Shown in pieces: positions 15,179-23,734 of a stretch of 32,634 nt of DNA. Below the pieces are notes generated by a model that did not search any database, had not been told where the DNA came from, and saw only the letters and a list, made by a program, of their open reading frames with translations. This stretch comes from Oscillospiraceae bacterium. Lineage in GTDB: Bacteria > Bacillota > Clostridia > Oscillospirales > Oscillospiraceae. Position 1 is the first letter of the stretch. Each line of letters begins with the position of its first letter. The stretch spans positions 1 through 32,634 of the forward strand of contig JAAWQS010000030.1 in assembly GCA_022800665.1 (NCBI GenBank), given 5' to 3'. Made by a program: the position numbers and the translations under genes.

Positions 15179-16660
15179 TCAGGCCGGAGGGCTCTCCGGG
15201 TTTTCCCAGCACCGGCTCTCGATAAACAGCTTTGTCAGCTGCGGGTCCAGCTTCCCCTCCTTCTCCGCCATAATGGTCAGAATATGGAGGCCCTTTTCAA
15301 TGGGCATACCGGGTTTGTAGGGCCTGTCGTCCGCCACCAGGGCGTCGAAAATATCCAGTATGCTGATAATGCGCACTTCCATGGGAATTTCATCACCGGA
15401 GAGGTGGTTGGGATAGCCGCTGCCGTTGAGCATTTCATGGTGGGACGACGCCCACTGGCGGACATGGGACAGCTCCTCGGAAAACTCAATCTGACTGAGC
15501 AGCTTCCCTGTGACCACCACGTGCTCCTCCATGACCGTCCGCTCCCCGTCAGAGAGGGTCCCCTTGCGGATGGAGAGCATGGCGTACTCCTCCGGCGTTA
15601 TCCAGGGCTGCTCGCAGCCGTTGGAATCCATGTATGTCCGTCTGCTCAGCGCGTCCAGCTCTGCCAGCCGCTCGTCCGTGACAAAGCCGCAGCCGTTGAC
15701 GGCGTCCACCAGGGTCCGGGCGTCCTGAGCGGCCCGGCAGAGCGCGTCCTTTTCCGCCGCCGTGATCTGCCCGGAGAGCAGCTGAATCTCCCCCCGCAGG
15801 CGGATGACCTCCAGGCGGTGGACAAAATCGCTGTACTGCTCCGGCAGAAGCCGGTGCATCTTGTTCATAACCTCCAGGGGCGTGACCAGCTTGCCGATGT
15901 CGTGGAGCCATACGCTCATGAGCACCTCCTCTTTGTGGCTTGGGGTGAAGGGGATGTCCTCTCCGGCGGCAATGGCGCGCTGGTTGAGAAAGTCCAGGAA
16001 CCGGTCGCCGTACATGGCCATGTGGCGGGTGTGGCTGCCGTTGTATGGGGTCCTCTCGTCTACGGCGGAGGACATGACCTTGACAAAGGAGTGGAAAAGG
16101 TTCTTGATCTGCTGGATATAGCGGACGTTCTGCACCGTGATCGCCGCCTGGGAGGCCACGGACTCCACCGCCAGCACGATCTCGTCCTCAAAAGGGATGA
16201 CGTTCCCCTCCTCGTCCTGGGCGTTGATGAGCTGCAGGACGCCGATCTTGCCCCCCTCCCGGTTCCGCATCGGCACGACAATCATAGACTGGGTGTGGTA
16301 GCCGGTGATGGCGTCGTAGCGCATGGGGCCGGTGAGGTCGTACTCCGTGCAGTGGTAGGCGTCCTCCACCCGGATGGTCTTGTTGTCCAGCAGGGCCAGG
16401 GCGCATACGCTCTCCCTGGTCACGGCCACCGGCGGCAGGCCGCAGTCCGACCCGTCCCCGCCGGAGTAGGTATTCATGGTGTTATTGCGCATGATTTTGA
16501 AGTGCAGCGCCCCGTTCTCCAGCAGATACAGGGTACCGGCGTCGCAGTTGGACAGCTCCATCACGCACAGCAGGATTCGTTCCAGCAGACGGTTGTAGTT
16601 CCGTTCGGCGGAGAGGGACACGCCCACCTCCAGAAACATCCTGAATTTCTCTTCTCTCAT
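15179..16660 (-). CDS. GAF plus HD-GYP-like phosphohydrolase
   Basis: The protein has 493 residues. A GAF ligand-binding domain covers about 18-180 (VVPMRNREGGKIGVLQLIN), a linking helix 180-200, and an HD-GYP-like domain 200-480. Visible metal-site motifs are H209/H213 region (GSHTRH), HD at 253-254 (WLHDIGKL), HHE at 407-409 and D436-D439 (ILDIFDAL), followed by DRPYKP. The signature loop reads NGSGYP rather than DGxGYP. About 150 residues separate HDIGK from HHE, more than in standard c-di-GMP phosphodiesterases. The substrate could be a cyclic di- or mononucleotide. The start ATGA overlaps the hydrolase stop by 4 nt, so translation is coupled. The cyclase gene follows after 42 bp. Confidence 0.88.
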   Translation of the reverse strand: MREEKFRMFLEVGVSLSAERNYNRLLERILLCVMELSNCDAGTLYLLENGALHFKIMRNNTMNTYSGGDGSDCGLPPVAVTRESVCALALLDNKTIRVEDAYHCTEYDLTGPMRYDAITGYHTQSMIVVPMRNREGGKIGVLQLINAQDEEGNVIPFEDEIVLAVESVASQAAITVQNVRYIQQIKNLFHSFVKVMSSAVDERTPYNGSHTRHMAMYGDRFLDFLNQRAIAAGEDIPFTPSHKEEVLMSVWLHDIGKLVTPLEVMNKMHRLLPEQYSDFVHRLEVIRLRGEIQLLSGQITAAEKDALCRAAQDARTLVDAVNGCGFVTDERLAELDALSRRTYMDSNGCEQPWITPEEYAMLSIRKGTLSDGERTVMEEHVVVTGKLLSQIEFSEELSHVRQWASSHHEMLNGSGYPNHLSGDEIPMEVRIISILDIFDALVADDRPYKPGMPIEKGLHILTIMAEKEGKLDPQLTKLFIESRCWENPESPPA

Positions 16661-17463
16661 ACGAGCGCCTCCATGTACTCGCGGGCAAAACAGACCCCCG
16701 GCCCTGCCGCCAGACGTTCCTGCTCCCGCAGAAAATCATCGGTATAAGATTGATTATAGTGTGTCATCAGAATCAGTCCGGCCCCGGCCTCCCGGCCCAG
16801 CTCCACCCCCTGCTCCCAGGAGGAGTGTCCCCAGCCGGGATGCCGCGCCAGGTCCTGACTGGTAAAGTTGGCGTCCCAGACCAGCGCCCCCGCCCCGCGG
16901 CAGAACGCCGCCAGCCGGGGCCGAAGGGCGTCCGTCAGCTCGCAGTCCAGTGCGTAAGCCACGCTCCGCGTTCCGGAGTCCAGCCGGTACAGCAGGCTCA
17001 GATTGGGATGGTTGCCCCGCATGGTGCGGACCGTCCGCCCGCCGGAGAGGGGGACCGTCTGGTCCGGCCCGATCTCGTGGATGGCGATACCGGCCTTGAA
17101 GTCGCTGAAGCCCACCGGCCAATAGGGCGGGCCGACAATGGCCTCCAGCTGCCGCTGGAAGGACACGCCGCCGCGGGCTTCCCCGTAGAGATGGACCTCC
17201 GCGCCGGGGGTGTGGAACAGCGGAAACGTGTACAGGCCCAGCAGGTGGTCGATGTGGACATGGCTGATGAAGATGTGGACAGGACAGCTGCCGGACAGCT
17301 GTCCGGCTAAAGCCAGCAGACCGCTGCCTGCGTCAAAGACCACCAGGTCTCCCGCCCCGCAGTCCACGGATACGCAGGAGGTATTGCCTCCATAGTCCAG
17401 GAAATTACGGGACGGCGCAGGCATCGAACCGCGTACGCCCCATATGTTCAGTTTCCAATCCAT
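16657..17463 (-). CDS. Metallo-beta-lactamase-fold hydrolase
   Basis: The protein has 268 residues from ATG 17463 (AGGAGG just upstream); the frame is open further back but without a ribosome site. The start IWGVRGSMPAPSRNFLDYGG is typical of a family often found beside signalling proteins. The metal motif HVHIDH is at 68-73, with further ligands likely at H152 (GNHPN), D173 (ALDCE) and H235 (MTHYNQ). The family includes phosphodiesterases and RNase Z-like enzymes. Next to a cyclase gene, a cyclic-nucleotide phosphodiesterase role is attractive but unproven. It is first in the three-gene operon. Confidence 0.87.
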   Translation of the reverse strand: MDWKLNIWGVRGSMPAPSRNFLDYGGNTSCVSVDCGAGDLVVFDAGSGLLALAGQLSGSCPVHIFISHVHIDHLLGLYTFPLFHTPGAEVHLYGEARGGVSFQRQLEAIVGPPYWPVGFSDFKAGIAIHEIGPDQTVPLSGGRTVRTMRGNHPNLSLLYRLDSGTRSVAYALDCELTDALRPRLAAFCRGAGALVWDANFTSQDLARHPGWGHSSWEQGVELGREAGAGLILMTHYNQSYTDDFLREQERLAAGPGVCFAREYMEALV

Positions 17464-17480
17464 CCTGTCCTCCTTTCCCA

Positions 17481-17502
17481 GCCGTCCCCGCCGCCGGACG
17501 GC
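17481..17502 (-). other. GC-rich hairpin in the leader of the signalling operon
   Basis: GCCGTCC and GGACGGC form a 7-bp stem just upstream of the ribosome site of the hydrolase gene. It could influence translation or mRNA stability. Confidence 0.45.
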
Positions 17503-17523
17503 CCGCGACAAAATGCAGGCTAT

Positions 17524-17552
17524 ATTATAATGGTATACCTGGAAAAAAGCAA
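17524..17552 (-). promoter_or_regulatory. Promoter of the cyclic-nucleotide signalling operon
   Basis: On the minus strand TTGCTT and a perfect TATAAT are 17 bp apart, about 60 bp before the hydrolase start codon. Confidence 0.82.
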
Positions 17553-17597
17553 GGCATTTTCCCGCATTTTGCCGCCAAATTCCGACGGGGCGGGGAT

Positions 17598-17626
17598 TTG
17601 ACAAAACGCCGGTATTGTGGTATATA
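17598..17626 (+). promoter_or_regulatory. Promoter of the dehydrogenase-trk run
   Basis: A perfect TTGACA and TATATA are separated by 17 bp, divergent from the promoter at 17524-17552. Confidence 0.82.
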
Positions 17627-17676
17627 TGGGTCACTGTCAACAAATGCTTTTAGAGGGGCTTTATGGAGGAGATGTC

Positions 17677-18639
17677 ATGAAAATCGTAATATTGGACGGC
17701 TATTGTCTGAACCCCGGCGACCTGAGCTGGGCGGATTTCGAGGCTCTGGGCCAGGTGTCCGTCTACGACCGCACCCCCCTGGACGATGTGGAGGAGATCG
17801 TGCGCCGCATAGACGGCTGCGATATTGTCCTGACCAACAAGACGCCTGTGACCCGCGAGGTGTTGGCCCGCTGCCCAGGCGTCCGCTATATCGGCGTTCT
17901 GGCCACGGGCTTCAATGTGGTGGACATCCAGGCCGCCGCGGAGCGGGGGATTCCCGTGTGCAACGTACCCGGCTACGGAACCGGGGCCGTGGCCCAGTTC
18001 GCCATTGCCCTGCTGCTGGAGGTCTGCCACCACATCGGGGAGCACAGCCGGGCGGTCCACGCCGGACAGTGGAGCAGCTGTCCGGACTACTGCTTCTGGA
18101 ATTACCCCCTGGTGGAGCTGGAGGGCAGGACCATGGGCATCATCGGCTATGGCCGGATTGGCCGGGCCGTGGGCCGCATTGCCGCCGCTATGGGTATGCG
18201 CGTCATCGCCTATGGCCCCCACCCCTGGACGGAGGGCGATGCGCCGTACACACCCTTGGAGGAGCTGCTGGAAAAGAGCGACGTGGTCAGCCTCCACTGC
18301 CCCATGACGCCGGAGACGGAGCGGCTGATTAACCGGGATACCATTGCCAGGATGAAGGACGGCGCAATCCTGATTAACAACAGCCGGGGCCAGTTGCTGG
18401 CAGAGCAGGACGTGGCCGAGGCCCTGGCCGCCGGGAAGCTGGCGGCGTTGGGCGTGGACGTGGCGGAAGCGGAGCCTATCCCTGCAAACAGCCCCCTGCT
18501 GGGCGCGAAAAACTGCATCATAACCCCCCATATCAGCTGGGCCGCGCTGGAGACCCGGCGGAGACTGCTGGAGATTGCGGCGGAAAACCTCCGCTCCTTC
18601 CTGGCGGGAAAACCAGTGCATGTTGTCAATTCCCTTTGA
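17677..18639 (+). CDS. D-2-hydroxyacid dehydrogenase (glycerate dehydrogenase-like)
   Basis: This is an NAD(P)-dependent enzyme that interconverts a 2-keto acid and a D-2-hydroxy acid. The closest style is hydroxypyruvate/glyoxylate reductase; the exact substrate is not readable. The protein has 320 residues from ATG 17677 (GGAGGAG upstream). The Rossmann motif GYGRIG is at 157-162. The catalytic triad is R237 (NNSRGQ), E266 (EAEP) and H285 (TPHISWA). The N-terminal half carries VLATGFNVVDI and VPGYGTGAVAQFA, usual for glycerate dehydrogenases. It is first in a likely operon with the BrkB-type and Trk genes, and clearly distinct from serA at 2362. Confidence 0.9.
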   Translation: MKIVILDGYCLNPGDLSWADFEALGQVSVYDRTPLDDVEEIVRRIDGCDIVLTNKTPVTREVLARCPGVRYIGVLATGFNVVDIQAAAERGIPVCNVPGYGTGAVAQFAIALLLEVCHHIGEHSRAVHAGQWSSCPDYCFWNYPLVELEGRTMGIIGYGRIGRAVGRIAAAMGMRVIAYGPHPWTEGDAPYTPLEELLEKSDVVSLHCPMTPETERLINRDTIARMKDGAILINNSRGQLLAEQDVAEALAAGKLAALGVDVAEAEPIPANSPLLGAKNCIITPHISWAALETRRRLLEIAAENLRSFLAGKPVHVVNSL

Positions 18640-18665
18640 GTTCATTCGTAAGGAGGCCCCTGCCT

Positions 18666-19565
18666 ATGCCGGTATGGATGCAGCCCGTTGCAAACAGCCG
18701 TCCGGGACGGTTTATCTCCCACATGGTGCGCCGGTACTTTGCCCACGACGTGGGCCGTCAGGGCGCGGCCCTGGCCTATTACCTGCTGTTCACCATCTTC
18801 CCCTTCCTGATTTTCCTCAGCAGTCTGCTGGGTCTGCTGGACCTGGATATCTCCGGCATCACCCAGGCCCTCTCGCCGCTGCTGCCGGTGGAGGTCGTGG
18901 ATGTGGTGGAGACCTATCTCAGCTATGTCTCCGCCACCTCCAGCGCGTCTATGCTCTGGTTCGGCCTGTTTTTCAGCATCTATTTCCCCATGCGGGCCGC
19001 CGACTGTCTGATGCAGGCCGTGCGCCGGGCCTACCGCCTGCCTGTGCCGAAAAATCAGATTGCCTATACCTGTAAAGTGCTGCTGTACACCATTTTCCTG
19101 CTGCTGTCCGTCGCCCTGACGCTGGCGTTGGCTACGGTGGGGGAGTGGGCGCTGCAAATGGTGAAACACGTGGCCGCCCTGCCGGACGACTTCATCCGCC
19201 ACTGGATCGACTGGCGGTTCGTTGCCCTGGGGGTGGTCATGTTCGCCGCCGTGGGCATCCTCTACGCCGCCGCCCAGGACCAGCGGCAGCCCGCCCGGCA
19301 GGTTGTACCCGGCGTGTGCGCCGCCCTGGCGGGCTGGATGGTGGTGTCCGCCGTGTACTCCTTCTATGTGGAGAACTTCGCCAGCTACTCCATCATTTAC
19401 GGCGCGCTAGGTACTGTGATTGTCCTGATGGTCTGGCTGAACCTCTCCGCCGTGGCCCTGATTCTGGGGGCCGAGGTCAACGACACCCTGCTGGCTATGA
19501 GGCTGGAGAAGCAGAAAATTCAAAAGCAGCCGGAGACTGCCTCCGGCAAGGAGAAAGCATTATGA
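18666..19565 (+). CDS. YihY/BrkB family inner-membrane protein
   Basis: The protein has 299 residues from ATG 18666 (AGGAGG at 9 nt). About six membrane segments are visible: one near GAALAYYLLFTIFPFLIFL (45-65), one near the FFSIYFP stretch, and four more between 140 and 280. The family signature around ALAYY...FPF and the late motif GALGTVIVLMVWLNLSAVALI are present. The family was once called RNase BN; that assignment is known to be wrong, and its function (perhaps transport or envelope related) is unsettled. The stop overlaps the trkA start as ATGA, so it is translationally coupled to potassium uptake genes. Confidence 0.88.
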   Translation: MPVWMQPVANSRPGRFISHMVRRYFAHDVGRQGAALAYYLLFTIFPFLIFLSSLLGLLDLDISGITQALSPLLPVEVVDVVETYLSYVSATSSASMLWFGLFFSIYFPMRAADCLMQAVRRAYRLPVPKNQIAYTCKVLLYTIFLLLSVALTLALATVGEWALQMVKHVAALPDDFIRHWIDWRFVALGVVMFAAVGILYAAAQDQRQPARQVVPGVCAALAGWMVVSAVYSFYVENFASYSIIYGALGTVIVLMVWLNLSAVALILGAEVNDTLLAMRLEKQKIQKQPETASGKEKAL

Positions 19566-20923
19566 AAATCATCATCATCGGCAACGGCAAGGTGGGCTTC
19601 ACCCTGGCCAAGCAGCTCAGCGGGGAGGACCACGACCTGGTGCTTATCGACCACAACGCCGAGGCCCTGCGCGTTGCCGACAGCACTCTGGACATCATGT
19701 GCCTGGATGGAAGCGGCGCATCCATCCAGATTCTGCGCACCGCCGGCGTCCGGGAGGCGGAACTGGTGGTCGCCGTCACCGGGTCTGACGAGCTGAATAT
19801 CGTCTGCTGCCTTATCGCCAAAAAGCTGGGGGCGCGGCATACGGTGGCCCGTATCCGGTCGCCGGAGTATTTCAGGGAGGCCAACCTCCTCAAGCGGGAA
19901 ATCGGCCTGAACATGATTATCAACCCGGAGTACGCCGCCGCCCAGGAGATCAGCCGCCTGCTCCGGGTCCCCTCCGCCTTCAGTGTGGAGACTTTCGCCA
20001 GGGGCCTGGTGGAGATGATCGGCTTCCCCATCCAGGAGAGCGACGGTCTGGCCGGTCTGAGCCTCTTTGAGTACAACAAGCGCAATCCCAACAACCGGGG
20101 CGTCCTCATGTGCGCCGCCATCCGGGGGGACGAGGTCTATGTGCCTAACGGACGGTTTGTGCCACAGGTGGGCGACAAGGCGTATGTGATCGGGTCCCAG
20201 CAGGAGATTGTGCAGTTTTTCCAGAACCTGGGCCGGGATTCCGGCAGGCTGCGGCAGATCACCGTGCTGGGCGGAAGCCGTATTGCCACGTATCTGACGT
20301 GGGCAGTGGAAAAGGTGGGCATCAAGGTGCGAATCGTGGAGCAGAGCGGAGAAAAATGCCTGGCCCTGGCGGAGAAGCTGCCGAAAGCCCTGATTATCCA
20401 GGGCGACGGCACCAGCAGCGAGCTGATCGACGAGGAGGACCTGCTGGATACGGACGCCTTCATCGCCCTGACCAACCGGGACGAGGAGAATCTGCTGATG
20501 GCGATGACCGCCCAGCGTCACGGCGTAAAAAAGGTCATCGCAAAGATGACCCGGCCCAACTATATTGAGATGATTCGGGAGTTCGGCGTGGACAGCGTCA
20601 TCAGTCCCAAGGATATCACCGCCAACCAGATCTCCGCCTATGTCCGCGCGATGGCCCGCAGCCAGGGCAGTGCGGTGGAAAACCTATACAAGCTCCTGGG
20701 CGGCGCAATCGAGGCCGTGGAGTTCACCGCCACCGAGACCACCAGATTCCTGGACACCCCCCTGAAGGACCTGCGGCTGAAACCGGGCATGCTGGTAGCC
20801 GCCATCGCCCGCGAGGGTAAGACGATCATCCCCGACGGTTCCACCAGCATCCACGCCGGAGATAAGGTGATTGTCATGGCCAAGAGCCTGTTTTTGCAGG
20901 ATTTGGACGAGATCCTTCAGTGA
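19562..20923 (+). CDS. trkA: Trk potassium uptake regulatory NAD-binding subunit
   Basis: TrkA is the peripheral cytoplasmic ring that gates the TrkH channel in response to nucleotides. The protein has 453 residues with two RCK_N plus RCK_C pairs, the full TrkA layout. The first Rossmann start is MKIIIIGNGKVGFTLAK with the acidic end LIDHN; the second is ITVLGGSRIATYLTWAVE near residue 234 with RIVEQ. RCK_C domains lie at about 145-220 and 370-453. The second glycine loop is GGSRIA, not a classical GxGxxG, so the two nucleotide sites may differ in affinity. AAGGAG precedes ATG 19562 by 8 nt. trkH follows 19 bp later. Confidence 0.95.
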   Translation: MKIIIIGNGKVGFTLAKQLSGEDHDLVLIDHNAEALRVADSTLDIMCLDGSGASIQILRTAGVREAELVVAVTGSDELNIVCCLIAKKLGARHTVARIRSPEYFREANLLKREIGLNMIINPEYAAAQEISRLLRVPSAFSVETFARGLVEMIGFPIQESDGLAGLSLFEYNKRNPNNRGVLMCAAIRGDEVYVPNGRFVPQVGDKAYVIGSQQEIVQFFQNLGRDSGRLRQITVLGGSRIATYLTWAVEKVGIKVRIVEQSGEKCLALAEKLPKALIIQGDGTSSELIDEEDLLDTDAFIALTNRDEENLLMAMTAQRHGVKKVIAKMTRPNYIEMIREFGVDSVISPKDITANQISAYVRAMARSQGSAVENLYKLLGGAIEAVEFTATETTRFLDTPLKDLRLKPGMLVAAIAREGKTIIPDGSTSIHAGDKVIVMAKSLFLQDLDEILQ

Positions 20924-20942
20924 ATCGAGGTATGGTACTGCA

Positions 20943-22388
20943 ATGAATTACAGACTGGTTTTACACGTTTTGGGCCTGATCCTCCGGGTGGAGGCTGTCT
21001 TGATGATTCCCGCCGCCGTGATTGGCGTGGCGCTGGGAGAGGCGGGGTCCGCCATGCTGCTGTCAGGCGGTATTACCCTGGCCGTGGGACAGGCGTTGGT
21101 GATGCTGCCGGTGAAAAACAACAAGATGCAGGCCCGCGACGGCTTTGCCGCCGTTGCGCTGTGCTGGATTGTGCTGTCCATGTGCGGCGCGCTGCCCTAT
21201 GTGTTCAGCGGCGTGCTGCCCAACTACGCGGACGCCTTTTTTGAGACCGTGTCCGGCTTCACCACCACCGGCGCAACGGTGTTTACTTTCATCGAAGGTC
21301 AGCCGGACGCCATCCTCTTCTGGCGCGCGCAGACCCAATGGATGGGCGGCATGGGCGTACTGGTGCTGGCTCTGGCGTTGGTGCCGAAGCTGGGCGAGGG
21401 CAGCGTGTACCTGATGCGGGCGGAATCCCCCGGCCCTATCAAGTCCAAGCTCACCCCGCGGGTGGGCGATACCGCGAAAATCCTCTACAGTATTTATATC
21501 GGGCTGACCGTGGCGGAAGCCCTCTGCCTGCGGCTGGCCGGTATGCCCTGGTTTGACTCCGTGATTCACGCCTTTACCACCATTTCCACCGGCGGCTTCT
21601 CCGTGAAAAACGCCAGCATCGCCGCCTATGGGAGTATTGTGATTGAGTGGATCATCATTATCTTTATGTTCCTGTCCGGCATCAACTTCGCCCTGCTCTT
21701 CTACGCCCTGCGGCGGGATTATCAGGCCGTGTTCCAGAGCGAGGAGCTGCGCTCCTATACCCTCATGACCGCCGCCGCCTCCGGGCTCATCGCTATGAAC
21801 CTGATTGTCCACGCAGGTCAGGCCGCCACCTTCCAGACCGTCACCGACAGCGTCTTCCAGGTGGTGACGCTGATGACCACCACCGGGTATATGACCAAGG
21901 ACTATGTGCTCTGGCCCACGTTCTCCCAGGTGGTTCTGATTCTGGTCATGTTTGCCGGAGGCTGCGCCGGGTCCACGGCGGGCGGCATCAAGCAGATTCG
22001 TCTGGTCCTGCTGTGCAAAAACCTGCACCGGGAGGTGCAGCGGATCCTCCACCCCCGTGTGGTGAAGACGCTGGACAGCGACGGCGACCGTGTGGAGGAG
22101 GCCACGCTGTCCGGAATTTCCCTGTTTTTTTTCGCCTACATTCTCCTCCTGCTGCTGGGGACGCTGGTGGTGGCCTGGGACGACGTGGGGTTCACCGCCG
22201 CCTTTACCGGTGCGCTGACATGTATCAGCAACGTAGGTCCGGCCTTCGATGCGCTGGGTCCGACAAGCAATTTCTTCGATTTGGGGAATGTGAGCAAGGT
22301 GGTGCTGAGCTTCGAGATGCTGCTGGGAAGGTTGGAGATTATGCCCCTGCTGCTGCTGCTCTTCCCAGGGCTGTGGAGTAAACGGTGA
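20943..22388 (+). CDS. trkH: Trk potassium uptake channel subunit
   Basis: This is a membrane K+ channel-like transporter that works with TrkA. The protein has 481 residues from ATG 20943. The four pore loops are readable: SGFTTTGATV, TTISTGGFSV, MTTTGYMT and CISNVGPA, each with the key glycine. A further family mark is the GGCAGSTAGGIK stretch before the last third, which belongs to the intramembrane gating region. Many transmembrane helices are evident. The C-terminus (GRLEIMPLLLLLFPGLW) is typical. It is last in the run starting at 17677; a weak small stem after the stop is the only terminator candidate. Confidence 0.95.
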   Translation: MNYRLVLHVLGLILRVEAVLMIPAAVIGVALGEAGSAMLLSGGITLAVGQALVMLPVKNNKMQARDGFAAVALCWIVLSMCGALPYVFSGVLPNYADAFFETVSGFTTTGATVFTFIEGQPDAILFWRAQTQWMGGMGVLVLALALVPKLGEGSVYLMRAESPGPIKSKLTPRVGDTAKILYSIYIGLTVAEALCLRLAGMPWFDSVIHAFTTISTGGFSVKNASIAAYGSIVIEWIIIIFMFLSGINFALLFYALRRDYQAVFQSEELRSYTLMTAAASGLIAMNLIVHAGQAATFQTVTDSVFQVVTLMTTTGYMTKDYVLWPTFSQVVLILVMFAGGCAGSTAGGIKQIRLVLLCKNLHREVQRILHPRVVKTLDSDGDRVEEATLSGISLFFFAYILLLLLGTLVVAWDDVGFTAAFTGALTCISNVGPAFDALGPTSNFFDLGNVSKVVLSFEMLLGRLEIMPLLLLLFPGLWSKR

Positions 22389-22422
22389 GGCGTCAGAGGG
22401 AAAGGTTTATCCGGAAAACCCA

Positions 22423-22452
22423 TTGACATAATATCAAATCTTGCGTTGCAAT
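22423..22452 (+). promoter_or_regulatory. Promoter candidate of the M29 aminopeptidase gene
   Basis: A perfect TTGACA is followed after 18 bp by TGCAAT (4 of 6 matches). AATATCA repeats flank the -10. Confidence 0.55.
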
Positions 22453-22492
22453 ATCATTTACTGACAAAAACAACGAAAAAGGAGACACACCC

Positions 22493-23722
22493 ATGCAGGA
22501 ACAACTGAAAGAATACGCCAAGTTGCTGGTAGAGGTAGGCGTCAACGTCCAAAAGGGCCAGAATCTGGTCATCAACAGCCCGGTGGAGTGCGCCTGGTTC
22601 GCGCGCCTGTGCGCTCAGGCCGCCTATGACGCCGGGTGCCGCGAGGTGGTCATGAGCTGGAGGGACGACGCCTTGGACCGGATGAAGTACCTGCAGGCCG
22701 CAGAGGACGTGTTCGACACCGTCCCCGATTGGCAGTCCTCTTTCTACAACGGCTACGCCAAAGAGGGCGCGGCTTATCTGGTCATCGCCGCCAAAGACCC
22801 GGAAAACCTGAAGGGCGTGGCCCAGGACCGCATTACCCGCGCCCAGCGCAGCTCCAGCGCGGCGCTGAAGGATTTCCGCCGCTTGCAGATGCGCAACGGC
22901 TTCCCCTGGTGCATCGCCTCCGTCCCCATCCCCTCCTGGGCGCGGAAAGCGTTCCCGGACCTGAATGATGAGCAGTCGGTCTCCCGGCTGTGGTCCGCGA
23001 TTCTGTCCGCTGTGCGGGTCGATGGACAGGGCCATGCTGTGGAACGCTGGCGGAAGCATCTGGAGACGCTGAAGGCGCGGGTTGATAAGCTCAACGCGCT
23101 GGATTTGGAGAGCCTGCACTATACCAACAGTCTGGGAACAGACCTGGTGATCCGCCTGCCCGAAGACCATGTGTGGGCCGGTGGAAACGGCGTGGCCTCC
23201 AGCGGCGTGCCGTTTATCGCCAATATCCCCACGGAGGAGATTTTTACCGCACCCTTGAAGGAGGGCGTTGACGGCGTGGTATATGCGTCCATGCCGCTGT
23301 CCCACGACGGAAACCTGATCGACAAATTCTCTATGACTGTCAAACAGGGCAAAATTGTGGAGGTCCACGCGGAGGTGGGGGAGGAAAACCTGAAAGCCGC
23401 CATTTCCGTGGACGAAGGCGCGTCCTTCTTTGGCGAGGTTGCCCTGGTCCCCTACGACAGCCCCATTTCCCGGCAGAAGCTGCTCTATTACAACACGCTC
23501 TTTGATGAAAACGCCTCCTGCCATCTGGCCTTCGGCGAGGCGTACCCTGAGTGCGTGAAGGGGGGCGAGGCGATGTCCAAGGAGGAACTGAAGGAGTGCG
23601 GACTCAACGACTCGATTACCCATGTGGATTTTATGGTCGGTACGGCGGACCTGAAAATCATGGGCCGGACCTGGGACGGGGAGGAAGTGCCGGTGTTCCT
23701 GGACGGAAATTTTGCGCTGTAA
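22493..23722 (+). CDS. M29 family metallo-aminopeptidase
   Basis: This is a cytoplasmic peptidase that releases N-terminal amino acids using two metal ions (AmpS/thermophilic aminopeptidase family). The protein has 409 residues, full length. Expected metal and catalytic regions are visible: NIPTEEIFTAP with its Glu, FFGEVALVPYDSP with the second Glu, ENASCHLAFGEAY with a His, and SITHVDFMVGTAD near the end with His and Asp. The ribosome site AAAGGAG is 8 nt from ATG 22493. It has its own promoter. The DUF2461 gene runs towards it with only 12 bp between the stops and no terminator. Confidence 0.93.
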   Translation: MQEQLKEYAKLLVEVGVNVQKGQNLVINSPVECAWFARLCAQAAYDAGCREVVMSWRDDALDRMKYLQAAEDVFDTVPDWQSSFYNGYAKEGAAYLVIAAKDPENLKGVAQDRITRAQRSSSAALKDFRRLQMRNGFPWCIASVPIPSWARKAFPDLNDEQSVSRLWSAILSAVRVDGQGHAVERWRKHLETLKARVDKLNALDLESLHYTNSLGTDLVIRLPEDHVWAGGNGVASSGVPFIANIPTEEIFTAPLKEGVDGVVYASMPLSHDGNLIDKFSMTVKQGKIVEVHAEVGEENLKAAISVDEGASFFGEVALVPYDSPISRQKLLYYNTLFDENASCHLAFGEAYPECVKGGEAMSKEELKECGLNDSITHVDFMVGTADLKIMGRTWDGEEVPVFLDGNFAL

Positions 23723-23734
23723 GGCATTCCGCCA

